From positions 43,333 through 107,332 of the forward strand of contig CAIPDV010000113.1 in the NCBI GenBank assembly GCA_903863935.1: a stretch of 64,000 nucleotides of DNA, written 5' to 3'. Each line of letters opens with the position of its first letter. Within the stretch, counting starts at the first letter, position 1. Below, piece by piece: positions 21,659 through 31,992 of this stretch. The notes beneath the pieces were generated by a model. That model ran no database searches. It was not told the DNA's origin and worked only from the letters and a program-made list of their open reading frames with translations. This DNA is from an uncultured Bacteroidota bacterium (GTDB lineage Bacteria > Bacteroidota > Bacteroidia > JABEUT01). The position numbers were made by a program, and so were the translations under genes.

Positions 21659-22078
21659 ATGGCAGCTAACAGTATCACATCGAAAGTAATTTATACGGGC
21701 GGGTTAAGAACTACCGCCGAACACATCAAGTCAGGAGTTATAATCATTACAGATGCTCCTCCTGATAATCATGGTAAAGGGGAAGCTTTTTCGCCAACCG
21801 ATTTAATGGCAACATCGCTGGCCAATTGCATGCTTACAGTGATGGGCATTGCCTGCCAGAGCCGCAATATTAATATTGATGGTACCGTTGCAGAAGTTAC
21901 CAAAATAATGGCTGCAAATCCACGAAGGGTTGCAGAAATACAAATTGTACTTACGTTTCCTGCAATGGGATATACGGATGAACAAAAAAAACTGCTGGAA
22001 CTTACCGCCAGAACTTGCCCTGTTGCTGAAAGTCTTCATCCAAACCTCATACAGAACATTACTTTTGTGTTCAATTAA
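21659..22078 (+). CDS. OsmC family protein
   Basis: GEAFSPTDLMATSLANCMLTVMGIACQSRNINIDG, ARTCPVAESLHPN. Confidence 0.88.
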   Translation: MAANSITSKVIYTGGLRTTAEHIKSGVIIITDAPPDNHGKGEAFSPTDLMATSLANCMLTVMGIACQSRNINIDGTVAEVTKIMAANPRRVAEIQIVLTFPAMGYTDEQKKLLELTARTCPVAESLHPNLIQNITFVFN

Positions 22079-22084
22079 TAACCC

Positions 22085-22846
22085 TTGTATATGAATTTAA
22101 AAACAGTTTTAGCTATTGGATGTTTAGTAACATCGGTATCTGCATTTGCACAGTTCGACCTTAAAAAAGTTGAAAACAGTGCATCTAAAGATATAAATGG
22201 AGTGTTAGGTAAAAAAGGTGGAAGTGATGCCCTAAGCAGTGATGATATAGTGAAAGGATTAAAGGACGCCTTATCTGTAGGTTCTAATAATGCCGGCTCA
22301 TCCGCATCAAAGGTTGATGGGTTTTATAAAAATCCTTCCATTCAAGTTCCGTTTCCACCGGATGCCGAAAAGGTAAAGAAAACAGCTACTGATTTGGGTA
22401 TGCAAAAGCAGGTTGAGGATTTTGTAATGAGCCTTAACCGCGCCGCCGAAAAAGCTGCCGTAAAATCAGCTCCAATATTTTTGAATGCCATCACTTCAAT
22501 GAGTATTGATGATGGAATGAAAATATTAAAAGGTGCTGATAATGCCGCTACGCAATACCTGCAGAGCAAAACAATGCAACAACTTCACGATGCCTTTATG
22601 CCTGTTGTGAAACAAGCTATCGATAGTGTTCAGGTTACAAAGTACTGGCAGCCATTGGCCGATGCCTATAACATGGTTCCCGGCGTAACTAAAGTTAATC
22701 CTGACCTGAATGAATTTGTAACACAAAAGGCGCTGGATGGTTTATTCTATCTGCTTGCAGCAGAAGAATTGAAGATCCGTAAGAATCCAATGGCACGTGT
22801 TGATGATATTCTTAAAAAGGTATTCGGAAGTTTAGATAAGAAATAG
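22085..22846 (+). CDS. DUF4197 domain-containing protein
   Basis: DIVKGLKDALSVGSNNA, FYKNPSIQVPFPPDAEKVKKTATDLGM, QKALDGLFYLLAAEELKIRKNPMARVDDILKKVFG. Confidence 0.85.
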   Translation: MYMNLKTVLAIGCLVTSVSAFAQFDLKKVENSASKDINGVLGKKGGSDALSSDDIVKGLKDALSVGSNNAGSSASKVDGFYKNPSIQVPFPPDAEKVKKTATDLGMQKQVEDFVMSLNRAAEKAAVKSAPIFLNAITSMSIDDGMKILKGADNAATQYLQSKTMQQLHDAFMPVVKQAIDSVQVTKYWQPLADAYNMVPGVTKVNPDLNEFVTQKALDGLFYLLAAEELKIRKNPMARVDDILKKVFGSLDKK

Positions 22847-22851
22847 ATGGT

Positions 22852-23967
22852 TTATAAGTTCAGCAGCTTTTTGTACTGTTCGGTATAAACTTCTTTTCTG
22901 AAGAGTGATTCTCCAATATCCCGTATTCTTAGTTTTTCTTCGAAGGGTGGTCTTTGAATGGTTTCCCAGTTAATGTGGTCGAGGATGATTCCGCAGTTTT
23001 TTGCGACTACCATTTCGCTATAATCACCTACATTATTAGAAACAAGCGCAGTCAATCCAGCAGCCATATACTCAGCAAACCTGACAGGTGTACGTGTTAC
23101 ATTACTAATGGAATCTTCCTGGGCAAAAAATGCGTAATCAGCAGCACGTAGGTAATCCATAACACTTGAATACTCTACCCATTGCTGTATAACCCTGTCA
23201 GGGTATTTGTCCTTCAATGGTTTTTCGGCTCCCGGTTTGCTTAGCATTAGCAGTTTTATATTCTCGTTCCCCGATAAGGCATCACCTAAATATGTATATA
23301 AAAGTTTAATGCCATGCCATGCATATGTTGAACCGGAGGTGACAATCAGAATTTCATTTTCTTTTACTCCTAATTTTTCACGGAGTGTTTTAATTTTTTC
23401 TTTATCAATGGAGCTGTCTATTGCCGAATTTAAGGTGCAGGGAATTACAACGTAATTAGATGGTGTGCTACCTAAATAAGTATGCCAATAATCGACCAAT
23501 TTTTGGGATACAGCCAGTCTTCCATTCGCTTTATCAACTACTTCTTTTTCCGTCTCTTTTATGTAAGAAGAAATAAGTTGGGAATTATCTTGAAAGTACT
23601 CCAGCCATTCAGCAGCATAGGCCGCACGTCCATCGAAAGCGACCCAATTCACTTTTTTACAATACAAGGCAAGCCATGATGCAAAAACGCCTCTGGCAAT
23701 TATTGTCTGCTTCTTTTTTAAAAATAAAATACAATTTAAGGTTATCAGGTTTTTTTTCCAGTTGTTTATTCCCGGGAAGCTTGGCAGCACAATAGTATTG
23801 TGGTAATTCTTTTTGAATTCTTTGCGTGTATTAAAAAAATTGCGAACAGAAATAAGAGCAATAAGCGTGACCTTAATCTTGAATTCCTTTTCCAGAAAAC
23901 GGCACACATCAAAAGCCTGGCTCTTTAATACGCCTTCGGGTGCTTCGTTTATGGTTAAAAAATACAT
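22852..23967 (-). CDS. Glycosyltransferase (GT-B type, family 1/4-like)
   Basis: VTRTPVRFAEYMAAGLTALVSNNVGDYSEMV, GSTYAWHGI; N-terminal fold consistent with GT4. Confidence 0.75.
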   Translation of the reverse strand: MYFLTINEAPEGVLKSQAFDVCRFLEKEFKIKVTLIALISVRNFFNTRKEFKKNYHNTIVLPSFPGINNWKKNLITLNCILFLKKKQTIIARGVFASWLALYCKKVNWVAFDGRAAYAAEWLEYFQDNSQLISSYIKETEKEVVDKANGRLAVSQKLVDYWHTYLGSTPSNYVVIPCTLNSAIDSSIDKEKIKTLREKLGVKENEILIVTSGSTYAWHGIKLLYTYLGDALSGNENIKLLMLSKPGAEKPLKDKYPDRVIQQWVEYSSVMDYLRAADYAFFAQEDSISNVTRTPVRFAEYMAAGLTALVSNNVGDYSEMVVAKNCGIILDHINWETIQRPPFEEKLRIRDIGESLFRKEVYTEQYKKLLNL

Positions 23968-23970
23968 CAG

Positions 23971-24618
23971 TTATTTCAAATATTGGTTGGTATTATTTCC
24001 TTCACAAAATAATAAATCAATAATACTCAGGTTCGGAATAAACCCCTGTCGTTCCTCAAATACCTGGTGATAAGGATGTACATTCTTGGCATGTGCCGAT
24101 AATTCGGATGGCGAAGCGAGGTGCCTTTTATCGTTCATGTTTTCGTGGTTTTCCAAATACTCATTTGTAAATGAAACTTTAATTTTATTATTCAGGATTG
24201 TATTGATTATTTCAAAAATTTTAAGGTTCCAATCAACCAGAAATTCGGGTTTGAAATCTGAAAAGACCGGGGCAAAATGATGTTCGTAAAATTCAAAGTA
24301 AGGTGAACGCCTGTAGGCTGCCTCCATACTTCGCCAGTGAATGGTTCTCCAATGGTATTCATAGGAAATGCGAACGTCTTTTAAAGCTGTCCTAATGCCT
24401 CGGTGCAGAATTGGAACCGTTAATTTTAATACCCCGTTTGGACTGGCAATGATGCAACGGTTATAGTAATACTGCTTGTGGAAATGTTCATACAGGTCGA
24501 ATAGAACCTCCTCCTGGTTTAAAATTAACCGGAAATAATCGATAGGCGGAAAATAGGCCAACGGTAAGATTACCGCCTGATTTGTTTTAGCGTTTAATTC
24601 GGCTTCTGATAGCTCCAT
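23971..24618 (-). CDS. WbqC family protein
   Basis: LPLAYFPPIDYFRLIL, YYNRCIIASPNGVLKLTVPI. Confidence 0.85.
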   Translation of the reverse strand: MELSEAELNAKTNQAVILPLAYFPPIDYFRLILNQEEVLFDLYEHFHKQYYYNRCIIASPNGVLKLTVPILHRGIRTALKDVRISYEYHWRTIHWRSMEAAYRRSPYFEFYEHHFAPVFSDFKPEFLVDWNLKIFEIINTILNNKIKVSFTNEYLENHENMNDKRHLASPSELSAHAKNVHPYHQVFEERQGFIPNLSIIDLLFCEGNNTNQYLK

Positions 24619-25228
24619 AAATTGGAGGAATTAAAGAAACTATAATTATGCCGTATGTTATCTGCGTAAAATAGTTCTTTACAAAATCAGTATGGCCTAA
24701 AAGATATCCGGTCCATAGGAAACTATTTATCCAAAGGAGATTGCCCAAAATACTGAACACTACAAATCTTCTGTATGTCATACTTCCAACGCCGGCAACA
24801 AATGGTGCAAATGTTCTGATGATGGGTATGAACCTGGCAATGATAATGGTTCTTCCACCGTGCTTTTCGTAAAATGCATGGGTTTTTTCAAGGTAGTCTT
24901 TGCGTATAAATTTCAAATTGAGTTTAAAGATCTTAGGTCCGATAAAATTACCTATAAAATAGTTTGAATTATCTCCGGCAAAAGCCGCAATGAAAAGCAG
25001 AATCAATAACACATAAATATTTAAAACCCCAAGTCCGCTTGCAACAACGCCAGCCGCAAATAAAAGTGAATCACCCGGAAGAAATGGCGTTACAACAAGA
25101 CCTGTTTCACAAAAGATAATAAGGCAAAGTATAACGTAAGTGCTCTTCTGATATGCATCTACTATATATTGGAGAGAATCCCGGTCGTGCGGAATAAGGT
25201 GGATAAAATGCTTTATTTCTTCAATCAT
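24587..25228 (-). CDS. DedA family (VTT domain) membrane protein
   Basis: FLPGDSLLFAAGV, GDNSNYFIGNFIGPKIF, FYEKHGGRTIIIARFIPIIRTFAPFVAGVGSM. Confidence 0.92.
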   Translation of the reverse strand: MIEEIKHFIHLIPHDRDSLQYIVDAYQKSTYVILCLIIFCETGLVVTPFLPGDSLLFAAGVVASGLGVLNIYVLLILLFIAAFAGDNSNYFIGNFIGPKIFKLNLKFIRKDYLEKTHAFYEKHGGRTIIIARFIPIIRTFAPFVAGVGSMTYRRFVVFSILGNLLWINSFLWTGYLLGHTDFVKNYFTQITYGIIIVSLIPPIYGAIRSRIKR

Positions 25229-25276
25229 GGTTTTGTATTATGTGGAGCCAAAGGTAATTGAAAAGTTGAATTTAGG

Positions 25277-27283
25277 TTAGTTTAATCCCTTATCAGGATA
25301 TTGATTTTGCAGAAGGACTCCTTTGTCTTTAAGCACCCTGAGCCGATTAAGGTAATCTTTATAAAGGTCATCTTGTTTGAATTCTTTTGCAATGGTAACA
25401 AGCCGTTCAAGGGTCATCTGCGCTTCATTAAACGATGATTCTCTGTAAGAATCATCCTTATTGGGGTTGCTGAATTTTATGGCTTTATCTTCATATACTT
25501 TAAACAGTTTTTTGGAAATAATATTGGCCTTTTCAAGTGCTCCTGCATAATAGTAGTCATCCATAATTCCATATTCTTCAGCATCATATGGACAGGTGGT
25601 TTCCGGAATTGAATCCGTGCAAAGATCAAGGACTTTTATGGCAGAATCTTTTTTGTTTTCTGCAATCAAAGCTTTTGCAAGGTAATAAGCAATTGTTCTG
25701 TAGTTCTCTGCCATGTAAGTTTTTCCCTTGTTTAGTGGAATCCCGGAGCCCATATTGCCCCACTGGAATTTATGCATAAATGTATTGTACAACTTAGGGG
25801 TTGAAATAGCGGCATTCTCGAAGGATTGTTTAGAAGAATTCAATGGCACTAGTTCATACACAAGTCCCTGCATTCTTAAGTAATTGTCAAGCCCGCACAA
25901 GTCCGTACTGCTTCCATTAAGGCAGAAGCAAATAGGCCTTTTCCAATCATTCGTTAATAGGGCATTCAGAATGATCAATTTATCCTTAAATAGATAGCTT
26001 GTTTGCATTTTCCATTCAATTTCGGTAGCAATATTTTTCATCTCAGTTTGTGACAATATTTTGCTGGCTAATACATTCTTGTTGTTTACAGTAAATTTAA
26101 ATTTCTTGCTCGGTAAATAGTTGAATTTTTCACTACCACTGCCAATGTCAATTTTTTTTGATGGGTCTTCACTTAACATAAAATCCATCGCATCTTTTAA
26201 ATCAAGATAGTGCTCGGTTCCATCTAAATGGTCTGCATAGGTATCATTGAACAATATAAGGTCTCTTGTTCCATCTTTATATTGTTCAGGTGTAAGGGAA
26301 AGAGCAAGGGGATCATTATTCATAAATGGTGTCCGCATTCGGTCAATGTATCTGCTGGTTTGAAGAAGCGATGAGTTTACTATTAGAACATCGGTCCGGA
26401 ATTTATACCTGGCCTGCACATAAAGCAATGGGTATGTATCATTGTCACCAAAGGTGATGAGTATGGCGTTTGAATCACAAGATGTGAGATAATTCTTTGC
26501 GAGTGAAACCATAAAATAATCGTAGATATTATCCTGGAGTTCTTTATTGGCTTCCATTTGATTTTGATAGAGCATCATATCCAAATAAGCAACCATATAT
26601 TCATCGGCTAGTTTAGTGCCAATATCTCCTATCATAGTTTCATATTTCGGATTTAATTTCTGAACTTCCTTATATGTTTCAATAGATAATTGGTGGTACT
26701 TATTATATTTTTCGAGTTGTTCTTGTGTAAGGCAGTTCGGGCCATCTTTTAGGTTAAACCGGTAGCGTTTATCCGAATATCCTGAATTATCATTTAACAG
26801 ATTATCGGCAAAATAGGAGTAAGATCTTCCCAGTGCATAAAGGATTGAATCAGGAAGATTTTTCCGGTCTCTGTAATCTTCTATCACATCCCAATCCCAG
26901 CCTTTATAATTGTAATAGGGAAATAAGTTGAAACTTTCTGTTTTCGTCTCCCGCCAAAACCTGTCAATGTGTTCTTTATTTTCGTGCGGACTTGAAGCGT
27001 GATTAAAATTTAGTATACGGTAAGTTTTACTTTTCCTCGACCAGAATAATTCGTCCCGTAGAACCGTGTCAACCGTATTTTGCTTGAAGATAACTACATG
27101 CCATCCGTCAGGCTTTTTCTGAAATTGAAGTTGCGATATATCTCCAAGGCTTCTAACTGAATAGGTCTGAAAAAACAAAGTGTAAACGGTTTTATAGTTG
27201 GGGTATATAAGATATCCGGGTTCCCGGTTACACCCGATAAAAAAATAAACCAAAAGCAAACTTAAAACAGTTGTTTTTCTCAT
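25277..27283 (-). CDS. Lipoprotein resembling the soluble C-terminal part of DUF2723 proteins
   Basis: LLVYFFIGCNREPG lipobox; NAILITFGDNDTYPLLYVQARYKFRTDVLIVNSSLLQTSRYIDRMR resembles the DUF2723 post-membrane segment. Confidence 0.6.
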   Translation of the reverse strand: MRKTTVLSLLLVYFFIGCNREPGYLIYPNYKTVYTLFFQTYSVRSLGDISQLQFQKKPDGWHVVIFKQNTVDTVLRDELFWSRKSKTYRILNFNHASSPHENKEHIDRFWRETKTESFNLFPYYNYKGWDWDVIEDYRDRKNLPDSILYALGRSYSYFADNLLNDNSGYSDKRYRFNLKDGPNCLTQEQLEKYNKYHQLSIETYKEVQKLNPKYETMIGDIGTKLADEYMVAYLDMMLYQNQMEANKELQDNIYDYFMVSLAKNYLTSCDSNAILITFGDNDTYPLLYVQARYKFRTDVLIVNSSLLQTSRYIDRMRTPFMNNDPLALSLTPEQYKDGTRDLILFNDTYADHLDGTEHYLDLKDAMDFMLSEDPSKKIDIGSGSEKFNYLPSKKFKFTVNNKNVLASKILSQTEMKNIATEIEWKMQTSYLFKDKLIILNALLTNDWKRPICFCLNGSSTDLCGLDNYLRMQGLVYELVPLNSSKQSFENAAISTPKLYNTFMHKFQWGNMGSGIPLNKGKTYMAENYRTIAYYLAKALIAENKKDSAIKVLDLCTDSIPETTCPYDAEEYGIMDDYYYAGALEKANIISKKLFKVYEDKAIKFSNPNKDDSYRESSFNEAQMTLERLVTIAKEFKQDDLYKDYLNRLRVLKDKGVLLQNQYPDKGLN

Positions 27284-27378
27284 TAAAATATTTATTTTAG
27301 CAGAACTCAATTATGATAAATTTTTACAAATGTATTTTAATTATTAAGTAGTTTTACCAGTCAATTAAATAAACAAAA

Positions 27379-27783
27379 ATGAAATTTCTCTATATACTTT
27401 CAGCTTTAATGTTAATGGCAATTCAGGGTAATAGCCAAAAAGTGTCCGACCCCTGCCAGAAGTTGGATACAAACTCAATAAAGAGACTTATTATCGGAAC
27501 TTGGGTTGAGGCAGCCGATACCTCGCATTATCTTATATTTACAGAGGATTCGCTTACAGAAAGAATAATGATTAAAGAAGGAGCAGTGCAGAAAGTAAAT
27601 CTGTCTTACTGGAGTTATAAGTTTACCGATAATATATTTTCCAGCGAAACGGTAACATGCTATTCCCTTTATGAATACAAAGAAGGGTATTCACACCATA
27701 CAGATTTCCCCATTAATGGACTCGATGAGAAGTTTTTAATGTTAGGCGCAAACGGTAAATTTCTTTATAAGAGGAAAAATTGA
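27379..27783 (+). CDS. Hypothetical secreted lipocalin-like small protein
   Basis: Signal peptide then LIIGTWVEAADTSHYLIFTEDSLTERIM. Confidence 0.55.
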   Translation: MKFLYILSALMLMAIQGNSQKVSDPCQKLDTNSIKRLIIGTWVEAADTSHYLIFTEDSLTERIMIKEGAVQKVNLSYWSYKFTDNIFSSETVTCYSLYEYKEGYSHHTDFPINGLDEKFLMLGANGKFLYKRKN

Positions 27784-28289
27784 CAAAAATGTTTAAGTAT
27801 ATTCCCCTGATAGCTTTACTATATTTTTTTGCCGGATGTAATTCTGCTGGCAAACAAGTTGAGGTTGATAACGCTAAAATGGATAGTCTTAAAGCTGAAT
27901 TACTAAGAGTGGATAATGGTTGGAGTCAGCTTTCACAGAAAAAGGGTTACTATCATACTCGGGTAGATTATGCTGCCGACAGTTCCATTGAGTTTGAAGA
28001 ACATGTAATGCCAATTATTGGCAAGGCTGCTTTTATCGACTATTCGGCAAAACATCCTGACTCAAATTTTTGCCTTGGTTGGAAACCATTAAGGGCAGAA
28101 GTAGCAGCTTCTGGTGACCTGGGTTATACCTTTGGGGCCTTTGCCTATTATACGAAAACACTCTTTGGGAAAGATACAATCTTTTATGGTAACTATGTTA
28201 CTGTTTGGCGCAGACAACCGGATGGCAAATGGAAGTTTGTTGTTGACGGAGGTACGGATACCCCAGCCAGGGTCGAGTCATTAAAATAG
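27780..28289 (+). CDS. DUF4440/SnoaL-like lipoprotein
   Basis: LLYFFAGCNSAGK lipobox; VDNGWSQLS...YGNYVTVWRRQPDGKWKFVVDGGTDTP. Confidence 0.65.
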   Translation: MTKMFKYIPLIALLYFFAGCNSAGKQVEVDNAKMDSLKAELLRVDNGWSQLSQKKGYYHTRVDYAADSSIEFEEHVMPIIGKAAFIDYSAKHPDSNFCLGWKPLRAEVAASGDLGYTFGAFAYYTKTLFGKDTIFYGNYVTVWRRQPDGKWKFVVDGGTDTPARVESLK

Positions 28290-28676
28290 CTATTTCGCTA
28301 TTCTTTTAAGAACCAGTAGATCATCTGCAAATGTTATTGTTACCTGGTCTTTGGATATGGACTGTATAGATCCGCAAAGTGTTTCACCATCATCAGTATC
28401 TTTTTCGTTTACATAATAGCCTGTCTGGCTTTTGGCGGTTGATTTACCATGACATCCATTGCGATTGATATGATAGATAAACATATCCGCCTCTGCATAA
28501 ACGCCATTGGTTGACTGGATAATAGAATCCCGGGTAATTTTTACGGTTAAAGCTGAATCATCCAGGTTGCGCCATTCACCAATCAATATTGATTTTAACT
28601 TGGTTTCGTTGATATTCTGCCCAAAACAAGCTGTGGTTATCATCAAAAGGAAAATGGAGTAAATAATTTTTTTCAT
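28290..28676 (-). CDS. Hypothetical secreted lipocalin-like small protein
   Basis: Signal peptide then LKSILIGEWRNLDDSALTVKITRDSIIQS. Confidence 0.55.
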   Translation of the reverse strand: MKKIIYSIFLLMITTACFGQNINETKLKSILIGEWRNLDDSALTVKITRDSIIQSTNGVYAEADMFIYHINRNGCHGKSTAKSQTGYYVNEKDTDDGETLCGSIQSISKDQVTITFADDLLVLKRIAK

Positions 28677-28989
28677 GACGGTTATCTTAATTTGTGATGG
28701 TTTAGCGTGTTGGTAACTAGTTGTTTATTGAGTTATTTTATCAGGTGTATCAGGAAAATCAATTGGTGGGTAGTTACAGTAGTTTCAAATAGGCTGTTAA
28801 TACTCAGTTTTATGTTGGTGATTATCTAAATTTGCCTTACTAACGAGGCCTGCAAAGGATTTGTTACAAAAAAGTTTTCTGAACAGCCTGAAATTGTTGA
28901 AAAATAATGATAAATAAAAGGCTTGTGATATAGGTGAGGGGCTTAAATTCGCCCAGTTAATAGCAGACCCGTTTTTAGGCTGATCAATT

Positions 28990-29670
28990 ATGAAGGTAAC
29001 ATACTACGGACATTCCAGTTTTGGAGTCGAAATTAAAGGGAAACACCTTGTGTTCGACCCTTTCATTTCTTTTAATCCGCTTGCATCCAAGGTCAAAGTT
29101 AATGAAATTAAGGCTGATTACATGCTTCTTTCTCATGCCCATCAAGACCACGTAGCCGATGCCTTTGATATTGCTAAAAGAACAGGTGCTCAGCTTATCT
29201 CAAATTTTGAGATATGCATGTATTTTGCAAAAAAAGGGATCAAAAATTTCCGCCCGATGAATACCGGCGGGGATTTTGCAACACCTGAATTTACAGTTAA
29301 AAGTGTAAATGCAGTTCATTCCAGTAGTTTTGATGATGGTACTTATGGTGGAAGTGCGGGCGGATTTGTGCTGACTGCGGACGAAGTTAGTTTTTACTAT
29401 GCCGGAGATACAGCCCTTACGTATGATATGAAATTGATAGGCGAGGAGCACAGGCTTTCATTTGCGTTTTTGCCCATTGGCGATAACTTTACCATGGGCT
29501 ATGAAGATGCCATAAAGGCTTGTGAGCTTATTAAATGCAATAGCATTATCGGAATGCATTATAATACCTTTGACCTTATAAAAATAGATACTGCAATAGT
29601 TACCGCAGATTTTGGAAAAGCGGGGAAGAAATTAACGTTAATGGAAATAGGTGAAACAAAAGAATTCTAG
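28990..29670 (+). CDS. Metal-dependent hydrolase, MBL fold (UPF0173-like)
   Basis: MKVTYYGHSSFGVEIKGKHLVFDPFIS, LLSHAHQDHVADAFDIAKRTGAQLISNFE, YAGDTALTYDMKLI. Confidence 0.9.
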   Translation: MKVTYYGHSSFGVEIKGKHLVFDPFISFNPLASKVKVNEIKADYMLLSHAHQDHVADAFDIAKRTGAQLISNFEICMYFAKKGIKNFRPMNTGGDFATPEFTVKSVNAVHSSSFDDGTYGGSAGGFVLTADEVSFYYAGDTALTYDMKLIGEEHRLSFAFLPIGDNFTMGYEDAIKACELIKCNSIIGMHYNTFDLIKIDTAIVTADFGKAGKKLTLMEIGETKEF

Positions 29671-29687
29671 AAAAACAAAATAAAAAT

Positions 29688-30500
29688 ATGGGAAAAATAA
29701 TTGCAGTTGCAAACCAGAAAGGTGGAGTAGGGAAGACCACAACCGCTATAAATCTGGCAGCAGCATTGGCTGTATTGGAGCATAAAACGCTTTTGGTAGA
29801 TGCCGATCCGCAGGCAAATGCCACTTCGGGTGTCGGTTTTGACTTAAAGAAGATTAAAGCCGGTTTGTATGAATGTATTATTGACAGTGTTCAACCCAAG
29901 GATGTAATTCTTACTACTGAAACTCCTAATTTGGATCTGCTCCCTGCACATATTGATTTGGTGGGAGCCGAAATTGAAATGATCAATCTTCCGAACAGGG
30001 AAAAGATGATGAAGGCTGCTCTTGCTAAAATTAAAGATGACTATGAATTCATTATCCTTGACTGCTCGCCTTCATTGGGTTTAATAACTTTAAATGCATT
30101 GACCGCTGCGGATTCTATTATTATTCCAATCCAGTGTGAATACTTTGCATTAGAAGGCTTGGGTAAATTACTTCAAACCGTTAAGTTTGTTGAAGAACGC
30201 CTGAACCCCGAACTGGAAATGGAAGGTATTCTGCTTACCATGTACGACGGACGCTTAAACCTTTGCAACCAGGTTGTAGAAGAAGTTAAGACCTATTTCC
30301 AACAAATTGTATTTGATACAATTGTGCACCGGAATATTAAACTCAGTGAAGCACCAAGCTTCGGGAAGACCATCATAATGCATGATGCAGCATCGCGCGG
30401 TGCGCTTAACTATTTGCACCTTGCCCGTGAAGTGCTGCAAAAGAATAAAATGACCCGCCTTAAGCAAAGCGAAAAGGTTATTAATATTGAAGAAAATTAA
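29688..30500 (+). CDS. parA: ParA family chromosome-partitioning ATPase
   Basis: IAVANQKGGVGKTTTAINLAAAL, LLVDADPQANATSGVG. Confidence 0.95.
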   Translation: MGKIIAVANQKGGVGKTTTAINLAAALAVLEHKTLLVDADPQANATSGVGFDLKKIKAGLYECIIDSVQPKDVILTTETPNLDLLPAHIDLVGAEIEMINLPNREKMMKAALAKIKDDYEFIILDCSPSLGLITLNALTAADSIIIPIQCEYFALEGLGKLLQTVKFVEERLNPELEMEGILLTMYDGRLNLCNQVVEEVKTYFQQIVFDTIVHRNIKLSEAPSFGKTIIMHDAASRGALNYLHLAREVLQKNKMTRLKQSEKVINIEEN

Positions 30501-30502
30501 GA

Positions 30503-31402
30503 ATGAATCAAACTCCAAAAAAGAAATCACTTGGAAGAGGATTGAGCGCGCTGCTTGATTCTGACGAAGCTATTGAAACAGTTACGCATTCTTCTATGCA
30601 CTCGGCCTCGCATGGAGGTACTTCACAAATACTGATTGAACAAATTGAAGTAAACCCATTTCAGCCACGTACCCGTTTTGACGAAAAGGCATTAAAAGAA
30701 CTTTCCGATTCAATCATTCACTATGGATTGATTCAACCAATTACGGTAAGAAGAGTTAGCAAGGATAAGTACCAGCTGATATCGGGTGAAAGAAGGTTTA
30801 AGGCATCGCAGGTAGCAGGATTGAAAGAGATACCAGCCTATGTTAGATTAGCCGATGATAAGGGCATGCTGGAAATGGCCCTTATTGAAAATACCCATCG
30901 TGAAGATTTAGATGCAATTGAAATTTCAATGGGCTACCAGCGTCTGATTGATGAGTGCGGACTTACCCAGGAAGAGCTTTCTGAAAAGATAGGTAAAGAC
31001 AGGTCTACCGTTACCAATTATCTCAGGTTGCTAAAACTTCCGCCGGTAATTCAGCTTGCTATTCGCGAGAAGAAGATTACCATGGGACATGCCCGAGCCC
31101 TTATCAATATTGATAATCCGATCCACCAGTTAACTGTTTTCGATAAGATTTTGGATGAATCATTAAGTGTTAGAGCTACCGAGGAAAAGGCGAAAGAGGC
31201 AAAAAAGAAGCAGCCTTCCAACCAGGCTCAGGGAAAAAATGGCAATAGTATTGAGGATAAATCAATAGAGAAGAATTTGTCCGGTTTGCTTTCATCAAAA
31301 GTGAAAGTTTCACGAGCAGGAAATAAAGGCAAAATAGTTATTGCATTCTCGTCTGATGATCAATTCAGAAAGATATTGGAGTTATTGCATGCAGGGCAAT
31401 AG
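30503..31402 (+). CDS. parB: ParB/RepB/Spo0J family partition protein
   Basis: KKKSLGRGLSALLDSD, NPFQPRTRFDEKALKELSDSI, LIENTHREDLDAIEIS. Confidence 0.95.
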   Translation: MNQTPKKKSLGRGLSALLDSDEAIETVTHSSMHSASHGGTSQILIEQIEVNPFQPRTRFDEKALKELSDSIIHYGLIQPITVRRVSKDKYQLISGERRFKASQVAGLKEIPAYVRLADDKGMLEMALIENTHREDLDAIEISMGYQRLIDECGLTQEELSEKIGKDRSTVTNYLRLLKLPPVIQLAIREKKITMGHARALINIDNPIHQLTVFDKILDESLSVRATEEKAKEAKKKQPSNQAQGKNGNSIEDKSIEKNLSGLLSSKVKVSRAGNKGKIVIAFSSDDQFRKILELLHAGQ

Positions 31403-31982
31403 CAGATTGATAAAAAGATATCAAGTATTACTTCTAGCAGGGGCTGTTTTTTTATTGGGTACTTCTATGGCTAATGCCCAAAAAACGGATTCAGCAAAAA
31501 CCACAGCACCTAAAAGTGTTCATTCTCCCAAACGGGCTATGCTATATTCTGCGGTATGTCCCGGCCTTGGCCAGATATACAATAAAAAGTACTGGAAGCT
31601 CCCAATCATATATGTTGGACTTGGAACCGCTGCTTACTTTTTTGTGACCAACACACAGTATTACAACAACTATAATAACGCATTAAAAACAAGGGATAAT
31701 TACCTGAAAGGCATTGGAGGTCCCGATCAGTACTACAATATATATACCTCCGGTACGCTTTCTGATATAGTGGCTTACTACCGCCGTAATGTCGATTTAA
31801 CTGTAATTATTGCCGCCGGAATATATCTTTTACAAATTGTAGACGCCAATGTAGATGCCCAATTGCATGGGTTTAATGTATCGGATGACTTGTCCCTTAA
31901 ATTCACGCCCAATATTGTTCCTAATTCCTTAACCGGAATGATGAGTTTTCAGCCGGGCTTTACGCTGGTGAAGCGGTTTTAG
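31389..31982 (+). CDS. DUF5683 domain-containing protein
   Basis: SPKRAMLYSAVCPGLGQIYNKKYWKLPIIYVGLG; immediately after parB as commonly seen in Bacteroidota. Likely start at internal ATG. Confidence 0.85.
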   Translation: MQGNSRLIKRYQVLLLAGAVFLLGTSMANAQKTDSAKTTAPKSVHSPKRAMLYSAVCPGLGQIYNKKYWKLPIIYVGLGTAAYFFVTNTQYYNNYNNALKTRDNYLKGIGGPDQYYNIYTSGTLSDIVAYYRRNVDLTVIIAAGIYLLQIVDANVDAQLHGFNVSDDLSLKFTPNIVPNSLTGMMSFQPGFTLVKRF

Positions 31983-31992
31983 TGGTCATAAT

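Noticed and set aside
28680-28989. Possible riboswitch or ncRNA in the 310-bp gap
   Set aside because: No recognisable riboswitch core or strong hairpin-terminator; insufficient support.
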